Below, piece after piece: positions 22,286-32,800 of a DNA stretch of 34,729 bases (positions are counted from its first letter, which is position 1; the number at the start of each line of letters is the position of its first letter). The translations under genes and the position numbers were made by a program. The stretch lies in the NCBI GenBank assembly GCA_029557915.1, contig JAKQHS010000161.1, positions 1-34,729 of the forward strand, written 5' to 3'. The DNA comes from Bacteroidota bacterium (GTDB taxonomy: Bacteria; Bacteroidota; Bacteroidia; Chitinophagales; Saprospiraceae). The notes beneath the pieces were generated by a model that did not search any database, was not told where the DNA came from, and saw nothing but the letters and a program-made list of their open reading frames with translations.

Positions 22286-22761
22286 TTATAAAACATTCCT
22301 TTAGCTTGAAGCAGTTTTTTTTCAAGTTCATCCAAAATAGCCACCTGGCCGGGAACCAGCTTTTTTTTTGCTTCAGGAAATTCAAACCAGGCTGCGCGGT
22401 CAATTTCTGGAAAGGATTGTTTTATTCCTGATTTCGGCGGCCATTCCATTTCAAAGAAGTTACTGGTGATGGACAGGGGGTCGGCATCTTGTTGCAAAGC
22501 CCAGGGATAAATGATCTTGCCGGATTTCTGGCGGACCGGGGTCAGTTCTATGAAAGAGCCTTCCGCCAAAATGCCTGTTTCTTCCTGCAATTCCCTGCGT
22601 GCGGCATCCAGGGGATTTTCATTTTCGCCAAATTCCCCTTTCGGGATGGACCAGCTTCCCTCATCCTTTTTTACCCAAAAGGGTCCGCCGGGATGTACAA
22701 GGAAAACTTCCGGACGCTCATCCGCCAAACGAAACAATAAGATGCCTGCACTCTTTTTCAT
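22282..22761 (-). CDS. Nudix hydrolase
   Basis: A 159-residue hydrolase of a nucleoside diphosphate linked to another group. The Nudix box fits GX5EX7REUXEEXGU exactly: it begins GEFGENE and ends RELQEETGI. The opening KKSAGILLFRLADERPEVFLVHPGGPFW and the tail EIDRAAWFEFPEAKKKL place it among MutT-like proteins of the NUDIX 'DNA mismatch repair/ADP-ribose' type, but the substrate cannot be read. The gene overlaps rtcB upstream and the membrane protein gene downstream, both by ATGA, giving tight translational coupling. An RNA-end processing role beside RtcB is an attractive but unproven idea. Confidence 0.93.
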   Translation of the reverse strand: MKKSAGILLFRLADERPEVFLVHPGGPFWVKKDEGSWSIPKGEFGENENPLDAARRELQEETGILAEGSFIELTPVRQKSGKIIYPWALQQDADPLSITSNFFEMEWPPKSGIKQSFPEIDRAAWFEFPEAKKKLVPGQVAILDELEKKLLQAKGMFYK

Positions 22762-24203
22762 CCTTTGATAACCGCAAGCGGTTTCAACCGGGCTACTTTG
22801 ATGGCGAGCCCGGCTTCGTGTACCGTATCGACCACCAGATCCACGTCCTTATAGGCAAGAGGGGCTTCCTCTGCGATGCCTCCGAATGAGCCGGCCTGGA
22901 TATAAATGCCTTCCTTGCGCAAAGCCTCTTTGAGTTCAGGACCGCCTACCTGTTTTTTTGCAGCCGTCCGGGAAAGTTTTCTCCCGGCTCCGTGACAGGT
23001 GGAACCAAAGGCCGAATCCATGCTGTTCGGCGCGCCGGCCAGGACAAAGGAGGAGGTGCCCATGCTGCCTGGAATGAGGACCGGTTGGCCGATGGCCCGG
23101 TATTTCTCCGGAATATCCAGATGGCCGGGACCAAAGGCCCGGGTGGCTCCCTTCCGGTGTACAATCAGTTTTGTCGGGACACCGGCCACGGGGTGATCTT
23201 CTATCTTGGCGATGTTGTGCGCGACATCGTATAATAATTTCACATGCCCGGGATTCAAATTAAATACCCGCTGAAGGCTTTGCCGGATTTTATGGCTGAT
23301 GATTTCCCGGTTGCACCAGGCAAAATTGGCTGCGGCGGCCATGGCATTAAAATAGGACTGTCCTTCAGGAGCATTAAAGGGAACCCCGGCAAGTTCCCGG
23401 TCCCTGGGTTTGAAACCGTACTGGTCCATGACATTTACCATGAGCCGGAGGTAATCGGTGGCTACCTGGTGGCCCAGGCCCCTTGATCCGGTATGGATGA
23501 GTATCACGATCTGATCCTGCGACAGGCCGAAAGCGGCGGCTGCCTGATCATTAAAAATGGCGGAGATCCGGTCCATTTCCACAAAATGGTTACCCGAACC
23601 GATGGTACCGAGTTGGTCCAGGCCTCTGCGTTTGGCTTGTTCCGATACCTTTTCCGGATCGGCATTGGCCAGGCAACCGTTGGACTCGATAAACTCCAAA
23701 TCTTCCGGCTCGCCCAGTTGATGGGAAACGGCCCAGGCTGCTCCCTGCCTCAATACCGCGTTCATTTCATTCAGGTTGAGCAGGACATCGCCTCCTTTAC
23801 CGGTTCCGGACGGGACACTTGAGTATAAATCTTTGGAAAATGCTTCCACCCGGTTTTCAACATCCCTGAATACCAATGGGGTCAAAAGCAGGCGCACGCC
23901 GCAATTGATATCGTACCCTATCCCCCCCGGTGAGATAAATCCGTCCGGCCACCGGGTAGCGGCCACACCCCCAATGGGAAAACCATACCCTTCGTGGGCA
24001 TCCGGCATCACGATGGCAGCCCGCTGAATACCGGGCAGGCTGGCTACGTTGATCAGTTGCTCCAGGGCACGGTCATGCCGGATCGCGTCCAGCAATTCTT
24101 CCCGGCAATAAATATGCCCCGGAACCCGCATGGCGGGATGGGCGGACATGGGAATCTCCCAAAGGACGGGACCCAGCCGGTTCAATGGATATTCCTTGCT
24201 CAT
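22758..24203 (-). CDS. rtcB: RNA-splicing ligase RtcB
   Basis: A 481-residue GTP- and Mn2+-dependent ligase joining RNA 2',3'-cyclic phosphate or 3'-phosphate ends to 5'-OH ends. The metal residues Asp98 and Cys101 (GYDINCGVRLL) and the guanylylated His404 (STCHGAGRKLSR) are present; His404 even has the same number as in the Pyrococcus enzyme. Other motifs are MPDAHEGYGFPIGGVAA, GTIGSGNHFVEMD and IHTGSRGLGHQV. It starts 9 bp after the archease gene. In the Bacteroidota branch RtcB genes usually serve RNA repair rather than tRNA splicing, since bacterial tRNAs lack such introns. Full-length and apparently active. Confidence 0.97.
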   Translation of the reverse strand: MSKEYPLNRLGPVLWEIPMSAHPAMRVPGHIYCREELLDAIRHDRALEQLINVASLPGIQRAAIVMPDAHEGYGFPIGGVAATRWPDGFISPGGIGYDINCGVRLLLTPLVFRDVENRVEAFSKDLYSSVPSGTGKGGDVLLNLNEMNAVLRQGAAWAVSHQLGEPEDLEFIESNGCLANADPEKVSEQAKRRGLDQLGTIGSGNHFVEMDRISAIFNDQAAAAFGLSQDQIVILIHTGSRGLGHQVATDYLRLMVNVMDQYGFKPRDRELAGVPFNAPEGQSYFNAMAAAANFAWCNREIISHKIRQSLQRVFNLNPGHVKLLYDVAHNIAKIEDHPVAGVPTKLIVHRKGATRAFGPGHLDIPEKYRAIGQPVLIPGSMGTSSFVLAGAPNSMDSAFGSTCHGAGRKLSRTAAKKQVGGPELKEALRKEGIYIQAGSFGGIAEEAPLAYKDVDLVVDTVHEAGLAIKVARLKPLAVIKG

Positions 24204-24212
24204 TGGATCAAT

Positions 24213-24629
24213 TCAGATGTCAAACACCAGGATGCTTTCCCATTGTCCATTTTCACTTTTTTTCAATTCCGCCTCATGGTAGGTGACCGCTTTGATATCC
24301 TTGTCAAACTGGTCTGTCGCCTTCCCCCTGAGGATGGCCTTTAATTCAGTTTCGGCCAGGGTATCGAAGATCACATCACAAAATATCGTTTTGCGTATAT
24401 GACTGAGGGTAAGCACTTCGGATAAAAAATCCACCAGCAAACTGGTTCCGTCAATAGATTTCAATTCCAGTCTTTCTTCCCGGGAGAAGTCCGGCTTATC
24501 TTTTTTACAAAATCCTTCCTTGATCAAATCCGCCATCGCCTGCACCGCAAGCCCGAACACCTCTCCCCTCGTGCTTCCCGTCACTTTCAACCGGATGTCC
24601 GCGGTATGAGGATAAAACGAATAAGGCAT
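24213..24629 (-). CDS. Archease, RtcB activator
   Basis: A 138-residue protein of the archease family, which speeds RtcB guanylylation and allows multiple turnover. It begins YSFYPHTADIRLKVTG (the HTADI motif with the metal-ligand Asp) and ends ENGQWESILVFDI, with the C-terminal Asp also typical. The middle LLVDFLSEVLTLSHIR matches the family. It directly precedes rtcB by 9 bp and follows the HtrA gene by 30 bp in the same direction. The length is normal. Confidence 0.95.
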   Translation of the reverse strand: MPYSFYPHTADIRLKVTGSTRGEVFGLAVQAMADLIKEGFCKKDKPDFSREERLELKSIDGTSLLVDFLSEVLTLSHIRKTIFCDVIFDTLAETELKAILRGKATDQFDKDIKAVTYHEAELKKSENGQWESILVFDI

Positions 24630-24659
24630 AACTGCAATATAAACCTTAATCCGAAGGCT

Positions 24660-26111
24660 TTACAATCCAAAAGCATAATAAAAAAGGCCGGGAGATCCGG
24701 GATATATGCCCTCAATCATCATTCCGCCTTGTTTATCCCTGAGTTCATCCAGGAATTCATTGCGGTTGTTAACCGACTTTCCATTTACCCGCAATACGAT
24801 GAATCCGGTTTTAATCCCCGTACCCGACAGGGCGCCTTTCGTGATCCGGCTTATTTTCACGCCCCCCTCAATGTTTAGATTTCTCCTTTCCTGGGGGGAC
24901 AGGTTTTCGATTTCGATACCCAACACCTTTAATAAGGCCGCCTCGCTCTGCCTGGTTTCGGTTTCCGGCAACAGGGTTACCGGGATGATTTTTTCCTCGC
25001 CGTTCCGGATCACCCTCAGTTCCAGTGTTTCCCCGGGTCCGTGCCTTGCTATGATTTCGCGCAACTGGGTTGACGTCCCGACACTGCGGCGGCCGGCTTC
25101 TATGATTACGTCATTTTTCTGCACCCCCGCCCTTTTTGCCGCACCCAGGGATTGAAGGCTGTCGACCAATACGCCCGTGGTCTGCCGGATACCCAGCAAT
25201 TTGGCTTTCTCCCCGTTCATATCGCTGATAAAAACGCCGAGGTAAGCATGGACGACCTTTCCAAACCGGAGCAAATCATCCATGGTTTTTTTGACAATCT
25301 CCACCGGAATGGCAAAGGAGTACCCTGCATAGGTTCCGGTCGGTGTGGCTATGGCCGTATTGATTCCGACCAGCCTGCCGTAAACATCCACGAGGGCTCC
25401 CCCGCTGTTGCCTGGATTGACGGCGGCATCGGTCTGGATAAAGGATTCGATGGCAGCCTGGTCGGAGATAATATTGATGTTGCGTGCTTTGGCACTGACA
25501 ATACCTGCCGTGACCGTAGAAGCCAGGTTGAAAGGATTGCCTACGGCCAAAACCACATCCCCCACCTCGATGGAATCGGAATTCCCGAATTCAATAAAAT
25601 TCAGGTTCTTTTCCTCAATCTTCAGCAGGGCCAGGTCGGTCGCCGGGTCCACCCCGATTGTTTTTGCCTGGTAACTGCGCTGGTCATAAAGGACCACCTC
25701 GATGCTTTGCGCATCGGCGACCACATGGTTATTCGTCGCGATATATCCGTCATCGCTGATGATCACACCCGACGCGCTGCCCATGCGCATCTGGGGAGAA
25801 TTGTACTCCCTCCAGAAATCTTCCCCGAAAAAATCCCTGAAAAAATCAGGCAGTTGCCTTTGCTCGTTGACCGGGTACACCGATTTGATATGCACTACCC
25901 CGGGAGTGGCCCTCCTGGCCGCAAGCCGGTAATGGATACCCGAAGCCGCGGTTTGCGTATAGACTGCGGTTTCGTCCCGCCCCGAGTTTTTCTGTCTCTC
26001 TTCAAAGGAAGAAAAACCTGCATTTAATGCCGGAAGAATTTCCCTTTTTCCCTGGTCCTTACAGGCAATGAGAAACAGGAGGGATAAGCAAAGAATAGGA
26101 AACCATTTCAT
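24660..26111 (-). CDS. HtrA/DegP-type periplasmic serine protease, lipoprotein
   Basis: A 483-residue envelope protease and chaperone-like quality control factor. A lipobox LLFLIAC with Cys17 predicts a lipid-anchored protein, unlike soluble E. coli DegP. The trypsin-like triad is His129 (ATNNHVV), Asp159 (PATDLALLK) and Ser236 (NPGNSGGAL). Two PDZ domains follow, about 280-370 (AYLGVFISDMNGEKAKLLG, AKRAGVQKNDVII) and about 400-483 (GTGIKTGFIVLRVNGKSV). The stop codon lies 30 bp from the archease gene. A terminator for the gene beyond (26157-26182) insulates its upstream side. Confidence 0.94.
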   Translation of the reverse strand: MKWFPILCLSLLFLIACKDQGKREILPALNAGFSSFEERQKNSGRDETAVYTQTAASGIHYRLAARRATPGVVHIKSVYPVNEQRQLPDFFRDFFGEDFWREYNSPQMRMGSASGVIISDDGYIATNNHVVADAQSIEVVLYDQRSYQAKTIGVDPATDLALLKIEEKNLNFIEFGNSDSIEVGDVVLAVGNPFNLASTVTAGIVSAKARNINIISDQAAIESFIQTDAAVNPGNSGGALVDVYGRLVGINTAIATPTGTYAGYSFAIPVEIVKKTMDDLLRFGKVVHAYLGVFISDMNGEKAKLLGIRQTTGVLVDSLQSLGAAKRAGVQKNDVIIEAGRRSVGTSTQLREIIARHGPGETLELRVIRNGEEKIIPVTLLPETETRQSEAALLKVLGIEIENLSPQERRNLNIEGGVKISRITKGALSGTGIKTGFIVLRVNGKSVNNRNEFLDELRDKQGGMMIEGIYPGSPGLFYYAFGL

Positions 26112-26156
26112 GGGTATTGGTTTAAAGAGAAAACCCCCTTGATTTCAATGTAAAAA

Positions 26157-26182
26157 ACGGAACCGATAAAAACCGGTTCCGT
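26157..26182 (-). terminator. Intrinsic terminator of the sus-like operon
   Basis: ACGGAACCG, an 8-nt loop and the exact complement CGGTTCCGT make a 9-bp stem. Read on the reverse strand the stem is followed by TTTTT, so it should stop leftward transcription from 26336 onward, about 150 nt after that gene. Confidence 0.8.
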
Positions 26183-26335
26183 CATTGTATACAATTTACC
26201 CTGACGGTAAAATTGGTTATGAAAAACTCTCTCTTACAATATTAATCCCGGTAAACCCTTAAACCAATGAACCCGATCAGGGATAATCTTGATGCTGATC
26301 AGTTGCACCTAAATGGAATTAAAAGAATTATTTAA

Positions 26336-27883
26336 TTATTTAATTCTTCCTGAATAACTGACAAAAGCGATCTGTTTACTGTCCGCCGACCAGGATGGGG
26401 TATTGATCGTCCCTTGTCCTCCGTAGAGGTAGGCAATGGTCCTCGGCGCTCCGCCGGCCACCGGCATCAGTTTGAGGCTTACCGCCTTACAGGCAGGGTG
26501 CGATACCGGGTCGATGTCGACGGGGAAGGAAATGTAGGCGATCCATTTCCCGTCAGGGGAAATATGGGGGAACCAGTTATTGTATTCATCAAAGGTCAGT
26601 TGCTCATTCCCGGTACCATCCGGTTTCATCCTCCACAATTGCATGGTGCCGGTCTGGCTGCTGTTGTAATAAATCCACTGGCCGTCCGGAGACCCTTCGG
26701 GGCCATCGACATGGCCGAAGGGGAGCCGGGTCAATTGGGTTTCGGCCCCCGTCTCAATATTCGCTTTATACACATGATAGGGTGAGTTTCTCGTGGTATC
26801 CCTGCGGCCGACATAATAGACTTCCTTGTTGTTGGCCGACCAGCCATGCAGGTAGGATGGCGTTTTTTCCGTCACCAGTTTGGGAATGCCGCCGGTGATG
26901 GGCACGACATAAACCGTCGATCCCCCGCCGAACATCCCGGTGCGATGATGGCTGATCCCGACCATTTTTCCATCAAAAGAGATGACATGGTCGTTGTTGT
27001 TGCGGTCTGCAAAGCCCGTATTGAATTTCACCGGGCTTCCTTTCCCTGAAAGAAGTACGGTCCAAAGCGATCCTTTGCTGTTGATCAACAGACTTTTGCC
27101 ATCGGGCATGAAATTGGGCGCTTCAAAACGTACGGGGCTTTCGTAGACCACCCGCCTTTTCCCGGTGAATACGTCCAGGACTTCCAGCCTGCTGCCAATG
27201 GTGTCCGCGCCCCCAAAATTAAAATTAGGCGGCATGGGGCGGTCGATCCGCACATTCCAGACCCGGGCTTCTTCCAGCACATCGGCATTGTGGGAACAGA
27301 TAAATATTCCGACATAGGGATTGTCCCCGATGTTTTCCATCACCTGTGAACCGGCGGACTGCAGGGGCTCTCCCCAATTGGCAATCCTCATGGTATAGGT
27401 CTTGCCCTTACGCTCCAACTGAATCGTCCTTGCCCTTTTTTTGGGAAAAAAGATCTCATCCTGCGGGTCACGCATATAGGCTCCGCGCATGACCCTCCAC
27501 TGGGCCACCGTCAGGCCATCGCCTCCATGATAGGTGGCGCTGAGGTGGGCGGCGTCGTCGTTGAGGTTTTCCCTTACCATCCAGCCTACTTTCCGGTGCG
27601 CTTCCTTTCCGGCGGCAGGAAATTCAAAATCGGCGGTCACTATAAAATCGCCCTGGATCCTCTTGGTTAAAAAATGGAATTCGTCGCGGTTGAACCAAAT
27701 ATTGTATCCCGCACCTTTTATATGGTATGCCTGATTTTCAGCATCGTAGGCAGAACTGCCCGAAATTTTGGGTTTCCCGATGTCCACAGCCGTGTCAAAA
27801 ACACCAAACCCTTTGGATTGTGCCTTGGCCGGCGCAATGGCAATGAAGAAAATACCCAGGAAAAAGATCGATTTAAAGCGCAT
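26336..27883 (-). CDS. Secreted protein: concanavalin-like (DUF1349-type) domain plus TolB-like WD40/PD40 beta-propeller
   Basis: A 515-residue exported protein. Signal peptide MRFKSIFFLGIFFIAIAPAK; then about 25-215 a lectin-like beta-sandwich (GAGYNIWFNRDEFHFLTKR, DFIVTADFEF, VGWMVREN, YVGIFICSHN) of the kind classed as DUF1349; then about 235-510 PD40 propeller blades with TolB-like signatures (GSPDGQWIYYNS, TGTMQLWRMKPDGTG, PHISPDGKWIAYISFP, SWSADSKQIAFVSY). Such proteins are often annotated as TolB or 'biopolymer transporter' but have no transport evidence. It is downstream of susC and susD by 100 bp, upstream of a good terminator, so probably the last gene of the operon. It may bind or sense the substrate; this is inference. 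Confidence 0.9.
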   Translation of the reverse strand: MRFKSIFFLGIFFIAIAPAKAQSKGFGVFDTAVDIGKPKISGSSAYDAENQAYHIKGAGYNIWFNRDEFHFLTKRIQGDFIVTADFEFPAAGKEAHRKVGWMVRENLNDDAAHLSATYHGGDGLTVAQWRVMRGAYMRDPQDEIFFPKKRARTIQLERKGKTYTMRIANWGEPLQSAGSQVMENIGDNPYVGIFICSHNADVLEEARVWNVRIDRPMPPNFNFGGADTIGSRLEVLDVFTGKRRVVYESPVRFEAPNFMPDGKSLLINSKGSLWTVLLSGKGSPVKFNTGFADRNNNDHVISFDGKMVGISHHRTGMFGGGSTVYVVPITGGIPKLVTEKTPSYLHGWSANNKEVYYVGRRDTTRNSPYHVYKANIETGAETQLTRLPFGHVDGPEGSPDGQWIYYNSSQTGTMQLWRMKPDGTGNEQLTFDEYNNWFPHISPDGKWIAYISFPVDIDPVSHPACKAVSLKLMPVAGGAPRTIAYLYGGQGTINTPSWSADSKQIAFVSYSGRIK

Positions 27884-27983
27884 GTTGAATGATTAAGACG
27901 GTTTGAATAAGTTGAAGAACAAGGGCTGCCCGTCCACCAGGGATCGGTACAGCCCCGTTAAAAATAAAAAATGTATGAATAAA

Positions 27984-29852
27984 CTAGTTGTAACCGGGAT
28001 TTTGTTTGAGCACCATTTTACCCGATGAATTCTCAAGATCAATCTGGGTTTGAGGCAAAGGGAAAAATTCACTTGCGCCTTTGGTAAACCGGGCGGTCGG
28101 ATTGACGGAATGGAATGATTTTTTTGTTTTTTCCACAGCCTGGTAGGCATTCAGGATATTGGCCATTGAACCGGTCCCGTTGTCCCAGCGCTGCAGATCA
28201 AAAAACCGGTGGCCCTCCATGGCCAGTTCGAGCCTGCGTTCAAACTGCACCGCTTTCCGGGCGTAGTCCTTGCCCATGGACGCAAACCGGCCTGCAGGGT
28301 AAGCGCTGATCTTATAATTATCCGCCGGCACCGAAGCGGCGGTGACGGTGTATTTGGCGGCTGTTGCGCTGTAAGCGGCATTCTTATAGACCCAGCCCGA
28401 AGGATCGGCGGCCCTGTTCCGGACCAGGTTGACATATTCCTGTGCCTTGTCCAGGCTCCCGGTTTCCACTTCACATTCTGCTGCCCAGAGGATGATGTCC
28501 GCAAATCGGATAAAAATATAATTGTTGGCATTGATCTGGGTCGCACCCCAGAAAGCGGTCTCATTGGAGGACAGGCTGCCAAACTGGCTTTTGGCATAGA
28601 CGTTTTTCTTGGGACTGAACACGCCGTTGACCGAAAGATCCCGGATCCAGGCGGGGGTGTGCGGGCCGTAATCCAGGTAAGGAATGCCCGGCCGGCCAAT
28701 GGTCCAGTCGATGCGCGGATCGAGGGGGCCGTCGTAAACGTTGGCGGGGTTTTCATCGTTAACCCCTTTTCCTTCATTCCAGGTATCTAAAAGCGGAAGG
28801 CCGTTTTCATCGGTTTTGAAAGCATTGGCCAGGTTGAAAGAGGGATTGTTGAAGCCGCAGCATCCACCTGGTGCCCCGGATCCATTGGGGAAATTTAATA
28901 CATCGCCAAAGTTTCCGTTGAGCTGGCTGCCGTCGTTGACCGACATCTGGCAGGCAAACACGGATTCGGCCCCGTTTTTGGTCTGGGCGTTGAAATTGCT
29001 CTCAAAATTCACAAGGCTGTATTTTTCCCCCTTGGCCGTCACTCCATTGGCGATAAGGTCTTCGAGCAGGGGTTTTGCCTGCGCGAATTTGTCCTGAAAC
29101 ATATAGGCCTTGGCCAGGTATGCCTGGGCCGCCCATTTATTGACTCTTCCGGCTTGCGCCTGGGTGGCCGGCAGGTTGTCCCTGGCGAAAGCCAGGTCTG
29201 CTTCGATCTTAGGCCATATATTGACAAAATTGCCCGCATCATCAATATTGGGGACATTCAGGTTGTTATTGGACAGGCTTACGGATTCATCCACATAGGG
29301 AGGATTGTTCCACATCTTCTGGGCATCCATATGATAATGCGCCCTCAGAAACCTGGCTTCCGCAATCATGCGGCTGGCTTCCGCCGCATCGATATCCGTA
29401 GCCTGGGGGATCAAACGCATCACTTCATTGGCCCGCTGGATGCCGGTGTACAGGATCACCCATTTGTAGTTCATATAATTATTGGTACCCCCGGTAGCGG
29501 ACAGGCTCCAGGTGGCCAATTGTACAATGGGTGGTTGGTCGGTGGGGGTCGAACCTTTATAAGAATCGTCGGCGCAAACACTGCCATAAATCCAATTAGA
29601 ACAGGCAGAAGCATAGGTGATCCCGGTAGGGTTAACGACTCCGGCCACCCCGGCAAGGTTGGTCAAACCCACCTGGCCGTCAAGAAGGGAATAGGCCCCG
29701 ATCAGCAGGGCGCTGATCCCGGACTTATTGGTGACGTTGGAGGCGCTGAGGGCTCCAAGAGGTTGTTTATCGAGAAAATCATTGCAGCCAAAATTCACTG
29801 CGAGGAGCAGGCCGCTGAGGGTAAAAAGCGAATGGATATATAATCGTTTCAT
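27984..29852 (-). CDS. SusD/RagB family outer-membrane nutrient-binding lipoprotein
   Basis: A 622-residue SusD-like protein that acts as the lid of the SusC transporter, capturing substrate at the cell surface. The lipobox has Cys23 (VNFGCNDFLDKQPLG), the typical SusD opening with DFLDKQP. TPR-like helices follow (RMIAEARFLRAHYHMDAQKMW, KWAAQAYLAKAYMFQDKFAQ), and the C-terminal half ends with the usual FPLPQTQIDLENSSGKMVLKQNPGYN-type signature shared by RagB proteins. 23 bp after susC. Whether the ligand is glycan, peptide or other cannot be told; no glycan hydrolase is nearby. Confidence 0.95.
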   Translation of the reverse strand: MKRLYIHSLFTLSGLLLAVNFGCNDFLDKQPLGALSASNVTNKSGISALLIGAYSLLDGQVGLTNLAGVAGVVNPTGITYASACSNWIYGSVCADDSYKGSTPTDQPPIVQLATWSLSATGGTNNYMNYKWVILYTGIQRANEVMRLIPQATDIDAAEASRMIAEARFLRAHYHMDAQKMWNNPPYVDESVSLSNNNLNVPNIDDAGNFVNIWPKIEADLAFARDNLPATQAQAGRVNKWAAQAYLAKAYMFQDKFAQAKPLLEDLIANGVTAKGEKYSLVNFESNFNAQTKNGAESVFACQMSVNDGSQLNGNFGDVLNFPNGSGAPGGCCGFNNPSFNLANAFKTDENGLPLLDTWNEGKGVNDENPANVYDGPLDPRIDWTIGRPGIPYLDYGPHTPAWIRDLSVNGVFSPKKNVYAKSQFGSLSSNETAFWGATQINANNYIFIRFADIILWAAECEVETGSLDKAQEYVNLVRNRAADPSGWVYKNAAYSATAAKYTVTAASVPADNYKISAYPAGRFASMGKDYARKAVQFERRLELAMEGHRFFDLQRWDNGTGSMANILNAYQAVEKTKKSFHSVNPTARFTKGASEFFPLPQTQIDLENSSGKMVLKQNPGYN

Positions 29853-29875
29853 GATTTCGCGTTGAGTAGGAATGA

Positions 29876-32800
29876 TTAAAAAGTTATGTTAAGTCCTCCG
29901 GTGAACATTTTTTGATTGGCCGGGTAAGCTCCCCCATCGATACCAAAATTGGTGCTGGTCAGGGTGGAGCTCAACAATTCAGGGTCAAGTCCGGTGTACT
30001 TGGTGAAGGTGAACAGATTGACCGCCTGCACATAGATCCTCAGCCTGCTGGCCCCGATCCGGTCAAGTTTGGAAACCGGTACGGAATAACCCAATTGCAG
30101 GTTTTTTAATCTTACAAAAGAACCGTCTTCCATCAGGTAAGAATTAAAGGCGGTCACATTGCTGAAATTGGCGCCGCGTTCCAGCCTGGGCACCTTGGCG
30201 TTGGGCCGGTCGGGCCTCCAGGAATTGTAGACCGCGTCTTTGCTGATGGCCACATCAAATTGCTGGGGAAAATCAATGGAGTTCCTGACCTGGTTGATCA
30301 CTTCGTTGCCTACGTTGGCATACCAGAACATGGACAAATCCAGGTTTTTATATGTGGCCCCGAGCGTCAGGCCTGCGGTAAAGTCCGGGTTGGGATTGCC
30401 GAAATGCGTCCGGTCATTGGCATCGATCTTATTGTCCCCGTTGATGTCCTCAAAGCGGTGACGGCCCGGGGCGGCAGCATCCTGTTTGGGAGCGGCATCC
30501 ACTTCAGCCTGGCTCTGGAAAAGGCCAATTTGTTTGTAACCGAAGAAAGCCCCGATCGGGTGACCGGGCTGGAGGCGGGATTGGCCATAATCGATGTAGA
30601 GAAAACCCGGAGGCACGCTTTTGACCTCGTTGGCATAGGAGGTGAAATTGCCCCCGATGTCGAAGGAAAGGTCTTCACCCAGCTTGCCGTGATAGGTGAG
30701 CGAAAGATCGACCCCGCTATTCTGGATATTTCCGGAATTTACAAAAGGAGGCCTCGACCCTCCTGCCGTCGCGGGAATGGCGGCGGGAAACAAGAGGCCG
30801 CTGATTTCTTTTTTATACCATTCGGCGGAGAGGTCGAACCTGCCCTTTAAAAGGCTGGCATCAAAACCGATATTGGTGATGATGTCCTCCTCCCAGGTGG
30901 TATTGACGTTGCCAAACTGGCTGGCAAACAATCCCTGGACCGGTGTAGTGCTGGTCCCGTTGATATCATAATACGATTCGACGCTGCTTTGGCTGAACAG
31001 GGTAAAGGCATTGGTGGGGCTTACATTGCTGATGGAACCGAGTTTGCCCCAGCCTCCACGCAGTTTCAGATCGTCCAGCCAGGAGATGCCCTTCATGAAA
31101 GGCTCCGCCGAGATCCTCCATCCCACCGTCACGGAAGGGAAAACACCGTAACGGTTCTCCGGTGCAAAGACGGAGGATCCGTCCCGGCGAAGGGTACCGC
31201 TCAGATAATATTTGTTTTCGAAATTATAGTCCAGCCTCCCAAAAAGGGAAAAGAGGGCATTTTCATAAGGCGTCTGAAATCCGTTGATTGCGATATTCGA
31301 ATTGCTTTGCCCGGTCGGTGTGCCGAAATTGAGCGTCCAGAGGTTTGGGTCCACGGTGAGATTGGCCGGATTGGTTACATAATAGGAGCCCCGGGCCCCG
31401 CTGATGCCCCGGCCCGCGTTGGAAATGGCTTCCGAGCCAATCAGGACATTGAGGTTGTGTGACCCTGCAAACGTATTCTTATAATTCAGGGTATTGGTCC
31501 AGGTCCGGCTGGTGACGCTGCCGTAATTTTCAATAAAACTGTTTGGGTTTTGGGCATTTTCCGCATTTTCATAAGCCGTGAATACAAAACTGTAATTGTT
31601 GAACAAGTCCACCGCTCCTCCGAAACTGGTCTTGACCGTAAAGTTTTTTAGGAAATCCACTTCGGCGTATACATTGCCCAGGATCCCGTAATTATTGGCT
31701 TTGTTGTCCTTGGTCCTCTCCATAATGGCCACCGGGTTGGGCGAATTGCCCAGGCTGCGCGATCCGCCGCCCGCGAAATTGCCTTTGATATCATATACCG
31801 GGACGATGGCCGGCATGCGGAAAGCGGCGTTGATGGAATTGGCATTGTTGATGCCGGGAAGGCCCAGGTACCCGGGATTCTTTTTATAATTGAAATAAGC
31901 GCTTTGACCGATGCGGATACTTTTGCTTACGTTGTAGGCGCTGTTGATCCGGGCGCCATACCGTTTCAGATAGTTGCGGATCAGGGTGCCGTCCTGGTCG
32001 AGATAATTCAGGGAAAGGAGGAAGGTGGCCCTTTCACTCCCCCCGCTGATCGACAAATCGTGGTTCATGACCGTAGCCGGTTTGAAGATCTCATGAAACC
32101 AGTCGGTCCCGGCCTTGTTTGCTTTGGTGATCTGGTTGCTGTACAGGGCATAGGTGGCCGGATCGGTTTTTGCACTTTCCCCCACCTGTCCGGTAGGCGT
32201 GATGTAGTCCGGGATCACCGGGGTGGCCCCGTTTCCGTATTGGGCGTGGATGGGGGGGAGATTGCTGTTTTTAAATTGTTCCCAGATCGCGTTGGCATTT
32301 TCCGTGGGATTCGCCAGGTTCCAGCCGTCTTTAAGCGGGCGTTGGGTACCGATATAGGTATCGTAAGACACGGTGATTTTGCCGGCCTGCCCCCTTTTGG
32401 TGGTAATGATGATCACCCCGTTGGAACCCCGAACTCCGTAAATGGCCGCCGCGCCCGCATCCTTCAGGACCTGGATGGATTGGATGTCGTTGGGGTTGAG
32501 GTCGTGCATCGAACCCGGGGTGCCGTCGATGATCACCAGGGGGTCGGTGCTGCCTACGGAGGTGATCCCTCTGACTCTCACATTGCTGGGACTGCCCGGG
32601 GCGCCGGAATTGATGACGGTCACCCCCGCGGCATTGCCCTGGAGGACCGATTCAATGGTGCCCGAAGGCACGGCTCTGAGGTTTTTCATGTCCACCACGG
32701 CCACCGCCCCCGTGATGTCTTTCTTTTTCTGGGCCGTATAGCCCGTGACGACGATTTCATCCAGCACGGTGCCGGCTCCCATCGCGATATCCACGGTCAG

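Noticed and set aside
21857-22291. Open frame beginning with an Arg-Leu repeat
   Set aside because: It is the translation of the AGGTTR hexamer array running into the antisense of the DUF2784-like gene.
27923-27955. Possible hairpin (GGGCTG...CAGCCC) between susD and the TolB-like gene
   Set aside because: Only 6 bp of stem with a loop of about 21 nt, and no T-run directly after it; too weak to call an attenuator or terminator.
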